Below are positions 1-13,255 of a DNA stretch of 64,000 nt, piece by piece. A program made the translations under genes and the position numbers. Location of the stretch: contig NC_088310.1 of the NCBI RefSeq assembly GCF_910592395.1, positions 11,603,501 to 11,667,500 of the forward strand. Direction: 5' to 3'. This DNA comes from Lineus longissimus. Lineage: Eukaryota; Nemertea; Pilidiophora; Heteronemertea; Lineidae. Each line of letters begins with the position of its first letter. Position 1 is the first letter of the stretch. The notes under the pieces are model-generated. The model had not been told where the DNA came from. It made no database searches and saw only the letters and a program-made list of their open reading frames with translations.

Positions 1-2410
1 CCCAATTCTTAATATTTTCAGTGGTGGGTGTAGGAGATAAAGGGATTAGAAATTGTGTTAACGACTTCATCATTGGACCACGAATGGAGCTTTGTACAGG
101 AGAACAAGCATCAATGTACACGTATTAATCTTGAACGGTTGGATTTACAACCTATAGATATATTACCAACATATAAAACATGGTGCCTCTGAGCGAGATA
201 AGCATGTCTTTAATTGTTTTTAAGTGGCAGTGTGGTTGAAAATGCGTTTTTATGTACATGTATTATGTCTTGATTTCCATAGAAACCAATTTAATTGTTA
301 TTTCCTATTAAACACCTACTGATTGGCAATGTTTAGGGATCTATTTCGTAGTAAAGGTATCTGTAGCCGATTGTATAGCCTCGATCCGCAGTCCTATATC
401 AACACCTATAGCCACTTCATGCAATATTTCCCAAACTGGTGCACAAACTCCAATACGGTTTTCAGGATATTGTCCGCAATTTTGTTTTCAAATTACACAT
501 TACGGCTAGAATGTGAATGCATGAGTGCTTGATTATGTAACCTGCCATTTAAAAAACCCTTACAAAAAACTGTTTTACTTCCAAATTTTTTTGAAATATT
601 TTTGCTACAATGATAAAACACAACATTCTAAGAATACCGACAAAAAATCATCAAATTCGAATGAGTAAAAATGAAGATAGAGCTATTTTTCACTGCCAAA
701 TGGTTTTCTTAAGCACCCAGCCCCTTTTACTGTCCTATAGTGTCACCATATTAACTACGCCGTTTCCTCAAACCGGAAAGACTTTGCAGCTGGTTAAAAA
801 GAGAAAAAAGTACATCTGTCTCCTACGCGATAACAGCTTTTTTATAGTGACGCCTTGTCCTCCTTAGATACAATCATTTGAACTAAGTTAATAGCATCAT
901 ATACAATGGGCGCCTGCCGCTCGAGTTGGCGGCATTTTTCGAGAACTAACAAATATTAGTGTGGTGTCTCTTGGTACGATCGGCACTATGACAGGTCACT
1001 GTGGCTGACGATTTGGACTTTATGATATAAGTTTTAGATTCAGTTTGAAATTTCGATATTTGATTAATTGGTAGCAAGTCTGTGTTTTATAAATAAACAG
1101 TAAATCATTTGCTTCCGGCATCCTTGAGAATAAGATTGACCAGGCATTACGCTTGAGTTAAATACATTGTAAATAGGGCCTAATTGGATCGGTCAGATCA
1201 AGGAAGTTGTGTTGGATTGAGGAATTTATGGTGCGTGGGTGGAGAGAAACTGTATATTGTCATAGTAATGAACTGTGTTGCTAGGCTTGGCGGCACATCG
1301 TAAATAATGCTTTGAACTTTCCTTCTGCTGCCTCTTGTGTAGGCGGATAACTTCCGTTCTAAGAAATAAGTAATTTGCTTCAGTCTTTACCGACTAACGA
1401 TTGTACGATTGTAACCCATTGGTGGTCCTGAACAGAACAGGGCCTGGTCTCTCCAAATCTCGCCCACTCACGTCCACGCTTAGCATCAAATAGGAATCTT
1501 GATTTGAAGTAGTTAGTGTAAAGGGAGATTCTGAAGTGTAAGGATCTCACTTGTAAGTGATAACCTCAGATATTGTTAACTGTGATCATCATGAAGCTTA
1601 ATACAATCAAATAATAGTATTACTGTAGTTTTTGTAATTCCTCTCTCCGATCTAAGGCTGTACCGATTCTCACGACAGAGCAGTCACTATACCCATTTAT
1701 GTGTTGGTAATTACATACGAGAAACAACCATCGACGGTGTAGGGACGCGTTAGTCTTCTTGTTGTCCGGTATGGCGGATTTATATGGTATATGATTTATA
1801 GAAGCAATGGAGGTCAATTAGCTCTGAAATTTTTTATCTCTGACCTAATGACTTTAAAAATTTGATTTCTGAGCTTAATAAGCACATGAAAAATCATTCG
1901 TTCCTTGGACATTCTATCCTAGGGCATTTCGAACTAGCGGCATCCAAAAGGTCAACCTTGAGAATCTGAGGTTCATCCCTATATGTACTGGCGATGGGCT
2001 TCAAATGAGTTCCCAAATCACAATGCAAAGTATGTGTCCCGGATTAAGGTTAAGGCTTGGCTGTCCGAGTAGGGAGGTTGAGACAAGCAACTTATCAAGG
2101 ATAAAACTCTGTAGAGACACGAGTATTTTGTGTACATTCCGATCCGTATAGGTACGTAAAGATCCGTGATAAATCCCTGATCACAACCCCCTTACCAATC
2201 TATTGAAATAACGTATGGAATTACACTACCGTGCTGCAAAACTCGGACTAACAGAACCATAGAATCATTTTGATTTGGGGGCATAAAGAATCAGGTGTAT
2301 CGTGCATTTCTGTTTCCGACTGGCTCTCACATTGTCTGGGAGCGCTGAAATATAGACAGATAAACTGTGTTTCCCCCTATTGAAATGTCATGGTCTCTCC
2401 ATAGCTTTAT
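1..2410. other. Unassigned non-coding sequence
   Basis: I see no convincing gene here. The few open frames are under 90 codons, lack recognisable domains and show no splice-supported continuation. Base composition is AT-rich, and I found no long internal repeat. Confidence 0.6.
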
Positions 2411-3722
2411 AATGGGCGACTTCAAAGTTGGTGTTGGTGTTAGTGTCAGGTGTTAGCATGGGTGTTGGTGTTAACCCACAGCCCCAAAATGACATGTCTG
2501 TGTTAACACCTGGTGTCAACACCAAGTATCAACACTGGTGTTGACTCAACACCAGATGTTGGTATGCGGTGTTACCCAAAGCCCTAACACCAGCCTCGAA
2601 ATCAACACCAACACCGACACCAACATCGACTCCAACACCAACACCAAACCACCATGGAAAAAGTCATGGACATGGACATGATGGATGCTGCGGAAAGTCC
2701 AGAAAAGTACGTATTTAAACTTCATAAGATTTTTCCATTCGACAAGATTCATGTAGTTATCAGGTTAAGTATGTATAGCCCCCATTTATAATAACAAACT
2801 GAACAAACAAGAGCATAAATGAGGTAAATTAGTATGTAGAACCTGACAGCTGATCAGCAGGCCCAGCTGAAGTGGTGTTGACCACTCAAGAATCCATGCA
2901 TGATGCGTTTCAAAAAAAATGTCAAAATACAGGTATCTAAGAAATTTTCATCATCAGAACAGGAATGCTGTAGAATCTAATTCTTTTGATGACGTAACAA
3001 AAACCAGGCTGGTATTTTATATTTGAATCCCAAATTTGACCCCAAAAATGCGAAAATAGAAAAAAACATGGCGTCGTCTGCTTCAATCTTACAGAAATGT
3101 TTTCATCAGCAGAGCAAGCTGGCAAATGTTTAACTCCTGGGATATCACATCTACCTGTCTCTGGGTGAGCCTGAGATGTTTCTCTACAGGCTCACCACTT
3201 TCCGCGGCTCTCCTATGAACATTTCTCCCTCTTTGATTAACAAAATCCTCAGCACGATCAACAACTTCGTGAAAAGCTACGAAGAACATGGCTGCCAATT
3301 GCTAACACCAAAACCATGGACACCAACTTTGAACTCTGACTGGTGTTAGGGCGGCCTAACCCCTAGGGGTTGGGTGTTGGCTCCAATAGAAAAGTCACTT
3401 AAAATTTCATGAAGTTAACACCAGCTTTGGTTCAGGTCAACACCAAAGCCATGACTGATGTCAGGATAACACCCAACACCGGCTTTAAACTTGGGTAACA
3501 CCAACAGCAGGCGTCAACACCAACACCACAGACGGAGTTCAAAGTTGGTGTTCAAAGGAGTGTCAGTGTTGGTGTTGGTGTAAGTGTCAACACCAAACAC
3601 CAGCTTTAAACTCGGGTAACACCAACACCAAGGACAGATTTCAAAGTTAGTGTTAAAACTGGTGTTAGTGTCAGGGTCGGTGTTAACACCAACTGTCAAC
3701 ACCAACTTTGAAGTCACCCATT
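2411..3722. mobile_element. Inverted-repeat element with GGTGTT-array arms
   Basis: The left end (from 2411) reads AATGGGCGACTTCAAAG and runs into GGTGTT/GTGTTGGTG repeats. The right end (to 3722) is its reverse complement, ending in ACTTTGAAGTCACCCATT. Dense GGTGTT-type repeats fill 2430-2650 on the left; 3300-3720 on the right carries complementary AACACC repeats interleaved with GGTGTT ones. So the terminal arms are themselves minisatellites. Between them lies about 0.6 kb of ordinary sequence with a 69-codon minus-strand frame (3089-3298) that I do not recognise. No target-site duplication is clear (flanks TTTAT and GTGTT). It is probably a non-autonomous DNA transposon. The superfamily cannot be named from the sequence. 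Confidence 0.6.
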
Positions 3723-4207
3723 GTGTTGATACACTCGAATCATAGATGATACATAGGGACAAAACCCGGGACGTATACATGTCTAGAACCCGGGTTGCAT
3801 AGAACCTGCCCCGACCATGTGTACCTGACAATACTGATGTGGCATACGCTCATGAACATCGCTATCAGCGTCCTTGGTTGTATATAGTGTTGAGCAGTGC
3901 GGCAGCAGTGCGCCTCCTACTCATTGATGGTTCACTACCTCCCCAGCTAATTCAATTGGGGAGAAGGGGGTGATTTGCATGGTTATTTGCGCAGGTGCTA
4001 GAGAAATACAGTTTATTGATTTGCTCTTCTCTTGAAGACCTCTTGGTGTGATTAAGTAAGAAGATATTCCCGTATTGCGTGTTCCGAATGTGGAGGCTTT
4101 TGCATCGTTTGGTTTCTGCTGGAATTGCAAATTAATGCGTGTAGCTAATACTATATGCCTGATTTTCGTGATGACGCGGCATGTGAAGTATGGGTGTTTC
4201 CAGGGGG

Positions 4208-6217
4208 CTTGTGGTATTCGACTCGATGACTCGACGACGCGATGACTCGATGACGCGATCAAGTTGGAATTTTTTTAAATAATATCACTGCTTGGACTGT
4301 AATTTATACATAGAATCGTAAGTGGAGGAAAATAAAAAAGAACCGATCATTACCAACCCCTTTCCAGCTGTTTTCACCGTATCTAATCCGACCATTTTTC
4401 GTTTCCCACAAGTTCGCATTTTTGATAAAACCATGCGCCATGTTGCTATGCAAGCCACTGGTGTCTTACCGTGAATCTATACTATAATGCGCGTTGTGGC
4501 CGCTAAATAGGAGGCGATTTTTGTTTCAAAATTGGGCCTCGGAAATGCCTCGAATTCTTGCAACCTTTGGCTTCGTAGGTCTGGATCATACGTAAGAGTG
4601 TCACTGAGGGTGTCATACGTCGAATATCTTCGTGGTTTTAGAATAAATAACAACTTTTCTGAGAGCACGTCGACTGGAGAGCTCCGCTCATTCTCAAAAG
4701 CATACACAAACTTCACGCATATTCTCCCTGCCACATCAGTATTAGCTTCCAGCACGTATGTAGTGCTATACAACCTGGTCCATGGTGCAGGGTATTAGCA
4801 GGGAGATTAATGATTAGCCTATTCTATTTTAGTTCTATTCGAGAAACACTGACCTGAGTGATGAGGCAAATTGTGCAGAGTGGCCTACCGGAACATGCAG
4901 TCAGGGTATCAATAAACAGTTATGCCAGGATGGACAAAATATGTACAGTGGCCAGCGCTTGCTCTTTGTTTTATTCTTTACTGACTGATGTTGTCAGTTT
5001 GAATTGCGCTCGCATCTCTCCATGCGCCTGGCTTTGGTCCGACAGTGGCATTGGGTACGGGAGTGGGTAGGTGATATGCCTGACATGTGAGGGCCTTTTT
5101 TGGAACAGGACCTGCTGACACTGGTCTCAATGCATTGTCACATCATTGTGCAAAAAAGCGTACTCCAATCAATCTATTGGGGGTTGCATGTAGATAGCAG
5201 CAATAAGTCCCTAAATGCAGTTCATTTCGTGTTTAACCTTTAATAAAACTTCAGTAGCGTTTGAAATTTAATGTAGCTCAATCATCGTGCCCATTTAACT
5301 AATGTATATTACATTTCAACTTTGCCCGCTCCATGGGTATATGCTAGTACAACTAAATACACCTAAATATAGCTGGTTCAGATCAACCTCCTGCCCAGGT
5401 TCCTTACAAGCAGAAATTCCAATATTAAAATGACGCGAGTTCCTGGAGACAAGGTTGGCTATGGATATCCGTTCAGCACGGCAGAAGTGGAAATGTCCAA
5501 ACCGGCATCACCAAATGAGAAAACACAACATGTTCGACATGTGCGAGTGACATCAAATTTTTATTCCTCGTTAACAAACAAAAATATTGAAGGTAAGGTT
5601 GAAGAAAAATTAGCTGGGTCGAGATGTATTGAACGGGCACATCTCCTGGAAAATGTTTAGTTTGGGAATTATAAATCCTCGTATGACATCTTTCCCCTTA
5701 GGGCATCTCCAACCAGGACATGTCCATATCTGGGGATATGCCCTAGGGGGCAATATTAAATGTCCTATAGGGGCTGATGTCTTGGGGGGGGGGGGGGGGG
5801 GCAGATGTCAAGGGACGGAAGAGGGACTGAGTGACTGAGTCTAAAAAACTGCACATGTGCGAAATTCCGATTGTTGACAGACTACCTTATGACATCTGAC
5901 ATTGGCCACTAGAAGCCTGTGTGTCAATTAAATCTCCGGTCATTTTGCATGCTATGAAACTTCCGCGAGTCCTTTAAATATCAAAATCAACCGCGGGGAC
6001 CAATCTTCAGTGGCCATGGCTGGGGGGGGGGGGGGGGGGGGGGGCACATCCTTCCACATACCGTAGCTGGGTATGGGAAGGCCGAGCTAAAACCGCTGCT
6101 ATTGAAGCGGTAGCCCGGAGACCAGGATCATGGGATTCCGTATTTTAGCAAAATCCATAGCAACGATCGCGTCATCGAGCCATCGCGTCGTCGAGTCATC
6201 GAGTCGAATACCACAAG
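4208..6217. mobile_element. 2.0-kb element with 53-bp inverted repeats, flanked by a direct repeat
   Basis: Positions 4208-4260 and 6165-6217 are inverted copies of a 53-base sequence with about one mismatch. It begins CTTGTGGTATTCGACTCGA and continues as iterated GATGACTCG/GACGACGCG units. Immediately outside the left copy is TTTCCAGGGGG (4197-4207). The same 11 bases occur 2 bp outside the right copy (6220-6230), which suggests a target-site duplication. The interior has overlapping open frames on both strands at 4477-4798, none recognisable, and two long G tracts. It looks like a non-autonomous DNA transposon. An 11-bp duplication fits no superfamily cleanly, with MULE-like (8-11 bp) the nearest. 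Confidence 0.55.
6022..6044 (+). repeat. Homopolymer G tract (about 23 G)
   Basis: This is the longest of about ten runs of 13 or more G (or C) in the window. Others are near 5784-5801, 6628-6641 (C), 34239-34253, 35465-35482, 35956-35974, 36247-36262 and 48552-48564. Such tracts are prone to length polymorphism and to sequencing or assembly error. Confidence 0.85.
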
Positions 6218-6232
6218 CCTTTCCAGGGGGCT

Positions 6233-8053
6233 ATGATGCAGCAATTTTGAATTGCAATCAAGTACTCCCCGATTAGGGGCGAATCCGATAACAAGAAACA
6301 CTCTCTCAGGGTTGCTCTAAATAAATCTAACTGCCCTTACCAGCTGCATCCGCTAGCAAAATCCGCATTATTTGGTTGTTCTAAGTATTTCCCAACGTGT
6401 ACCTCAAATCATGTACACTGTACGTTGTACGACATTGATAGCTCGTACTGCAACATCCTGACCACGTTTACGTAAATCTGAACTAAGAATTTCCCAAATC
6501 AGACAACGCGGGAAATTACTGAAATCGATGTTCAAAAATCCTTTCAATGAATGAGCCTTACTGCAACAATCGTATTAGTCGACAGCTTGCCGGCCGGCAT
6601 ACATGTTTGCAAAACGGAAATAAGACACCCCCCCCCCCCCCAGAAAATAAATGAATTGAAGATATTATTCATAGTTGGCCATTTATTCACCAGATGGAAG
6701 GGCGAATCACGGCTTTTGTGTGGGGAGGGTCAAAAAGGGCAAAAGTGGAAACTTTGACCGCCTCCCATGAGCTTCATGGGCACCGCATGTGGATAAAAAC
6801 TGTTTTATTCGACAGACCTTTTCGAGATCTTAAATTTGGAGCTTAAAAAGGGGTCAAAATTACTATCACGGCAACCCTTACCCCGTCAGTGTTGTCATGG
6901 GTATCATTTTGAAGGTCTATACGATTACTGTCAAATAAAACAGTTTTTATTCATTTATAGTCCCTATGAAGATCGTGGGACAGGGTCAAAGTTACCACTT
7001 TTTCAATTTTTTGACCCTCCCTGGGGGGTCCCACGGTTCGTTAAGGGGGCCAAAAATTATGCAATGTTAAAGTACTCCCATAGACCTTCATTTTGATACC
7101 CATGTTGACATGTTTCGATGACATCAACTTTTTGACCTCTACTTTGGGACCATTAGGTCCTATTAAGGGTCTCATTTCTGACTTAATGTGCAACTTTACG
7201 CGAAAAATTGATTTTTGAAATCAGCATCCCATATTACCCAAAAACGACTGTTTTCAATTTGCCCGCTAATTTGTCAAACGGAATCCTTTTTCTAGACACA
7301 TTTTTGCCACTCGTCCCATGGCCTAAACGTGCATATCTGCGGGCATTGTTATATGTTCGACTTTAACGATAGATAGGCAATGACAACCATATAGATGATA
7401 TGATTTTAGCACAGCCATTTCTTTTCTCTCTTTCCTGTTTCAACCTGGGCCGGGTTGTTCGAAATGCCATCATGTTAAATGATGATTGTTATCCTAACAT
7501 TTCACGTTAAACCTCAAAATGTTATGTTGTCTAACGTAAAGTTAAAATTGAGTTGTTCAAAGTCACGTTGGCCATCACGTTAGCTATCAGGGCAGATACA
7601 TGTATTGTGGCACACATATTCCGTACTGAACTGTGAAGCTGTGGTAAATACATGACTGTGATGGGTGAAATTCTTCAATCTTTGGTGGGTTCCTCAATCT
7701 ACAGAGCCAGGCCATAACGGGATATACATTTTGATAATTAATTCAAGGAAATATTGTCTCACTGGCCAGTTTAGAACTTGTATTCTAATAGGCCCATATC
7801 AGTCCGCGAGTGACGATTTGATGGCAATGCTGTACACAAATCAATTTTTCTCAGGCAATCGGTATTGGAATGTTTTGAATTTTTACTATTATTTCGATAA
7901 AAGCCTCTTCAAAACACATATAAAATTTGGTGGGAATTAAAGCACCCTTGGTGTTCTTATTTCACCAACCTATATTCATTAAAATGTACACCGAATGTAC
8001 ACGCTGGCTAATAGAGGTCTCTGGCCATCCTGATGTTAATTTTTTTATGTTAG
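6233..8053. other. Unassigned sequence with short dispersed repeat
   Basis: No coding exon is supportable. Around 7449-7570 there is a block with recurring ACGTTA/GTTGTTC motifs after a GGCCGGGTTGTTCGAAA start. That start resembles a PIF/Harbinger-type terminal repeat, and a Harbinger-derived gene follows at 8054. I could not find the matching inverted end, so this may be the left end of that decayed element. Confidence 0.35.
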
Positions 8054-10852
8054 TTGCCAAGGACATTACCCAAAATTCTCGTCCCTAATTGGCCACTGCC
8101 TGTTAAAGATGGCTGCCATGGGTGGAGAAAAAGTGATGAGAAGAAGGTGAGAGGAAACAATTGGTCAATCAGTGAGCAGCATTTGTTAGTGGATCTTGTT
8201 TTAGCTGAGCTAGGAGTTATCCGGGGGAAATTTAAGGGGGCTGATGTGACCAATAATTTAGCGAATTGTGTTTGGGAATATATTACTGCAAAGGGAAGCC
8301 GTCAGAAAGCTGTAATAAATGACAAATGGAGGCCTTTTCTTTCAAAAGCAAGGAAGGAGTTTGCTGATCGCCGCATCCATGCTGGTGGTACTGGAGGAGG
8401 ATCCAGACGTCGCCCTGCATACCCCATTTATGAAAGGATCATGGCGAGGTTAAAAAAGGATGCGAGTTTCCGGGGAGTTGAGGGTGGGTTTGAGTCAGCC
8501 ATGGACCAGCCACCTGTCACAGAATTATCCTCACTGATCATGACACAACACGATGACCCAATTCCTAAAGATCTAGGTAGGAAAACCTAATTTCAGTTTT
8601 TATTCACTTGCTTTGTTACTTGGGCCAATAGGAATTATTGATGATAGAGGATTCTTAACCATCGACTGCTAGGTTAGCATTCTTTCGTCGGCCTTGTTTT
8701 TGTTATTTGCATATTTGGCCAAATGCCAATGTACATGCAGCACATGTGCGCACTGATCTGACAGGCATTGAGACTCTGTGCAATCAGAAAATTGCATTCT
8801 GTTCACTTCCAGAATGATGACAGCATACACCTTCATGATATACCTCATCTTGTAATAATGAGGAGTACCACTAACCAGAATTGCATGGGTATACATCAAT
8901 ACATTGCTGAAAAATCTAAGTTAAAAGATCACTGAATTTGTTGTGTGATGCCAGAAAGCTGCATTTGTATTGAGAATGCTCAGTGACGTCTGAATCATCA
9001 ATCTATGAAATGCAACTTAAACAAAGGTTTTTTGAGACGAGAGAAGGGAAATCTGGAAAATGACATATTTCATGTCATTATTGATGAAATCAACTGCTGC
9101 TACTACATTTTGCCAAAATGAATCATTTTAGGGAACATCGAACAAAAACATACAACATATGAAATATCATTCTAAATATGTATCATATTTGAAATACTTT
9201 TTAACACTATAAATTGATGAGATTTGTACATTATAAAACATGTGAATTATGAAAATTATGACTAGTAGACAACCCTAGAGTAAATAGGCTAATAAAATTA
9301 AAACACTGTTGGGTAACTTATGATCACTATTAATCTAAAGTGGCTTGTACCTTATCAATAATCACATATACCAACTAAGGTAATGGCACTGTCTGAAAAT
9401 GATAATCATTCTTCCACAAACCAGTAACAATGGTTTCATTCCATGTTCAGGAACCACGACCTCCGCTGATTTCCAATCAAGAAAGTAATCGCCAGTGATC
9501 TGAAACCAATCATTTTAGTTTCTTCAGTGATCAAATGGGTGGAGTGCCAGTTAGAACTAGCCAGCCTTGCTGGACAGTGACAACAGCAACACTCCAAGGT
9601 ACATAATTTATATCTCTTTTCCTTACAGTATTGTACTGTTTAAGTAAAATCACATCTGGAGTTCTCTGAAGTTATTCCACCCCACTCTCATTGAAACCGA
9701 AGTCTACAGAGCCTGCTTTCAAAAGAAGTTCTAGCTATGTGCGATCAAAAACATTGAAATTAAGATGTGTTTCTCTTGTAGAAACTGCAGTGAGAAGGAT
9801 CTTTATCATCACTTTTGTGAAAATATTGTTAAAATTTTCAAATGTCCCCCCCCCACCCAATTTTTGGAGACTTCTCAAAATTTTACAGCAATGTTTTTTA
9901 AATGGGTCACCTGTTATTGTATTATGAAACGATATTCAAATGACTACCTGGTGAATCAAATCATTTTTCAGATACTGCAGTGAGTGAACCCCAAAAGCCA
10001 GACAGCATCAACATGGTAGTAGTACCAGCTAAGAAGCCCAGGTTGTCCAAGATTACAGGTATTTAGGCCTCAAATTCACAATAATTACAATAATACTTAA
10101 ATAGTACAAGATGTGAGGTTAGATGGTACAATTATCCACAGTACAAATATAGCATATGCGTGCATCAATGCCGTGAGTCTTTATTACAACCCCCTGATCA
10201 ATGTGTACAATCAGCAGCTGACTTCACTTATACTTGTACTGGGGTTATTATTGTGCCACTTGCCTTACTGAAATGGCCAAGCATACATATACATGTAATT
10301 CTCTAGAGAGGTGAATACAGCGATGTCCTAAAGTAACATAATCTCGAGGTGTGAAACAGGTTTGCTTCCAACAAAACCTATTTTTTGAAACAGAGCGAGT
10401 TTGTTGAAAGAAATTATGTTTATCTGAATTGATTTATTGCAAGAAACCTGATTTGTTTAAATAAGCTCTTTTTTTCTGACTTATTGAACAAACTTCTTCG
10501 AAAAGTGTACACAACTTGTCCCTTTAAAAAAATGTCACAGATATTGCCAGAGATCAAACAGTGTGTCTCATGTTCAAAGTAATAGTTCATTTTCACATTT
10601 AAATTCAAGTAAAGCAACTGCAAAAGGCACTGTTGAAGGATGCAGCACGGGATAAGAAGACAGACATCAGAGACTTGCAGATCTAGAGGGAGGTACTTGT
10701 GGCAACGCTAGCTGGAAACCCAGAAGGCAACTGGCACGACCCAACTGCTGCTTCAAACAGAGGCGAAACTCCGCATCGAAAAGCTTCAAGAAATTGAACT
10801 TTTCAGGGAAAAGGCAATACTATGCAAAATGTCAGATTTTGTCGAAATGTAA
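8054..10852 (+). pseudogene. Myb/SANT-like Harbinger accessory protein, decayed
   Basis: The first exon (8054-8576) encodes a Myb/SANT-like (trihelix, NAIF1-type) domain, with NNWSISEQHLLVDLVL followed by a helix containing KWRPFLSKARKEF. Such proteins are the DNA-binding partner of HARBI1 transposase in PIF/Harbinger elements. A donor (TAG|GTAGGA) at 8576 joins in phase to an exon at 9972-10058 (DTAVSEPQKP... KKPRLSKIT), which has a good acceptor and donor. A third segment (about 10618-10852) has the expected charged coiled-coil tail (KKTDIRDLQ, EAKLRIEKLQEIELF). It is broken by an in-frame TAG (about 10684) and a frameshift near 10750, so the gene is not functional. The HARBI1 remnant at 11.3-11.5 kb faces it on the opposite strand, as expected for one old Harbinger unit. 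An intact parental ORF cannot be judged. Confidence 0.65.
8600..9970 (+). other. Putative intron of the Myb/SANT-like relic
   Basis: This stretch lies between the putative first and second exons of the Harbinger accessory gene. It is AT-rich and without recognisable coding sequence, apart from a C tract near 9846. Confidence 0.4.
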
Positions 10853-11299
10853 ATTTGTGATGTATTGTAAATAAATGTGTACAGGAAATTATTTTCACTC
10901 CTCTTATAGTTACTATTAGTAACGTATCTCTTTTTAGAGCGACATGAATGAGGTCGCTAGGGTTTCCTTTATTTGTTGCATTTTCTGCACTTTTATTCAA
11001 ATTCACTATCTACCTCAATAGTATACGCTTGAGGCCGCCTCCAACCATATTTAAATCACCTTTGTATTTTTATCAGCCAATCATTGTTTGCCTTTATCGA
11101 CCCATGTTAGTATTTTACATTCTGTTACAATACATCAGAGTCAGTTAAGGTGTAGCACTGTACACATGTGTTCCGTTGGCCAGTCTTTTACAGCAACTCA
11201 TCTCTCCCATGATCATGAAGAACCTTACCTAATGTGTGCAGTCACATCTTGTTTTGCACAGTCGCACTTTGTTTACAAGGATGGTTAAACTACCAGTAT

Positions 11300-11540
11300 C
11301 TAACTCTGGGAGAATCTTTGCCAGACTAATATCATACTAATCTGCAGACAAGCAGCAATCCCAATATGACTTAGGTGACAAAATAATGATTTGTTAAACA
11401 TGCCACGGTGGTGTTGACCAGTCTTTGGTTCATCGTCATTGTCATCGTCATCGCTGTCACTGTCACTGAACTCCGGTGGGTCCCTCTCTCCTCTCAACTT
11501 GGCGATGTTTTGTAGGACAAAACATGCTGATGCGATTTTT
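11300..11540 (-). pseudogene. HARBI1-type transposase, C-terminal remnant
   Basis: On the minus strand, ASACFVLQNIAKLRG is followed by an acidic D/S-rich tail (PPEFSDSDSDDDD). This is the characteristic C-terminal end of PIF/Harbinger (HARBI1-like) DDE transposases. Only about 50 codons remain, and the DDE core is absent. The frame is cut at about 11540, exactly where the 5' end of a Helentron-like element begins, so that insertion probably truncated it. The Myb/SANT-like relic upstream on the + strand is its likely partner gene. Confidence 0.7.
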
Positions 11541-13074
11541 AGCTCAGCTGACAAAGTCAGCGAAGCTGGTAATATTACTTAGGGAATGGTGTCTGTCCTT
11601 CCTTCCGTGTCACTTTTAGGCATTTTGTAACCGCAAGGCCTAGGCACTTCGGTGACGCTGCTAAATTAGGCGTAACCCAAGATGAACTCAGAAACCCAAA
11701 ATCAGCACGATCCGACCTACATTAAGCGAATGAGGTCATCGGGAAGTTTAAACTTCATTCCTTCACACTTAGGGCCACAAAAGAAATATTGTTTTCACAT
11801 CTTGCCGAATATTTTTTGATAATTTTTCATTTTTACTTGTAATGGAATTAGTTTAGTTTTCACCGCCAGTTGGCGCTACAGGCACATCTAACTGAATTTT
11901 TGACGATTCAAAAGCCCGGGCTATGACGTATGTTTGCGCAGTTGTATTCTGCGCATGGAATTGGCCAAGGAACCAGGCTATATTTCAGCATACCCACTGT
12001 GACCAGTCTAAAGATGGAAGATTGATTTTGCAACACGGTAACCAATTTTCTGCTAAAAAGAAGTCAAGTAGGCGATATTATCACTAGTTCCTTTCAGTGG
12101 GTAGTCATAATGTCTTTAGGGACTACTTTCAGAAATGAGTTCTTGAAAATTTGGCCACGATTCTGTGAAAACGATATTAGAAGTGCACGCTCTGTTCGCG
12201 AATTATTTTGAAGTGGAGAATTCCCACAGTATGTGCAGTGAATCGGCATGATTCTGTTTGCATTTTAGTTTTTAGTACTACGATTCTTACATGAGTAAAA
12301 AGTAGACATTCCAAGCAACACAATAATGTTACTCCCATAAAAATTGATTCAAAATTGACGGAGCTACGGCATTCTGTTCGGCAATTTGCAGCGCTGATAA
12401 AATACATTGCATGCTAATGCATGCCAAATGGCACACTTTAAAAAGCGCTCATTGGACAACGTAGGGAATTACCAGAAATGACGTCATCGCTGGTCTAAAT
12501 GAAAAATAGATGGGTTCCCGATCGCCTCACTAGGGATACGCAGTAGAGCACAAGGTCATGAAAAACGACCCTTTGTAAATTCCAATCACCTGCAGGACAG
12601 GTCAATTTCTCTCAATAAAGTTAATTTTGTTGACTCCTGTAATCTCTACCTTATTGAAAAAAAGACAGTGGTGTTAGTCCCAAACTGGTCATTTCTATTT
12701 ATTTTAACCTCTGTTATCAGGATACCTCTCAATTACAGACATCATTTTGTATCCTTGTACTGTACAACCAAGCCTGGACATACTACAGTTATCCATGGAG
12801 AAGTCACATCCTCTCTGACACTTCTTGTCTGTAAAGCTACCGATACAACATACTGAACTAGGGATATCTTCCGTTGCCTCCTGTAATATTTACATACCAT
12901 GGATGATTAGTTCAGTCACATTTCATCCAGCTTGCATGTCTGCATTGGAAATGTTAGTGGTATAACGTGTTCTCTTGACCTTCAGTAGTATAAAGCCGAT
13001 ATTTACTACTTTACACCCTCAGTCCTGTGTTATTAGGTCATCCAGCTGAGCGCCAGGCCCTTGGGCCTCTTGTT
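11536..13074 (+). mobile_element. Helentron-like (HINE) element, copy d
   Basis: The 5' end is TTTTTAGCTCAGCTGAC followed by AAA and GTCAGCGAAGCT, a terminal hairpin (GCTGAC/GTCAGC). The 3' end at 13043-13074 has CAGCTGAGC, which is complementary to the 5' GCTCAGCTG. Next comes the hairpin AGGCCCTTGGGCCT and then CTTGTT. Subterminal inverted repeats plus a 3' hairpin are hallmarks of Helentron-derived non-autonomous elements (HINEs). No protein is encoded inside. The element abuts the HARBI1 remnant at its 5' side. Confidence 0.65.
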
Positions 13075-13255
13075 AAAGCTCTTTCTAAGCGCATCCTTAT
13101 TTCACCGTGTAACACATGCAATCTTCAATCTGCAAGCCGATCATGCTATTGTCTTTGCTCAGCTGTAACTATCATACGGATTGATTTTTATCTGGTACGT
13201 CCAAAGTCTTGTTTTTGTGATTGTATGCTTCAACATATTGTTTTCTTCTTTTCAG

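Noticed and set aside
4477-4798. Overlapping 88- and 98-codon ORFs on opposite strands
   Set aside because: They lie inside an inverted-repeat element with no domain. Mutual overlap suggests chance open frames.
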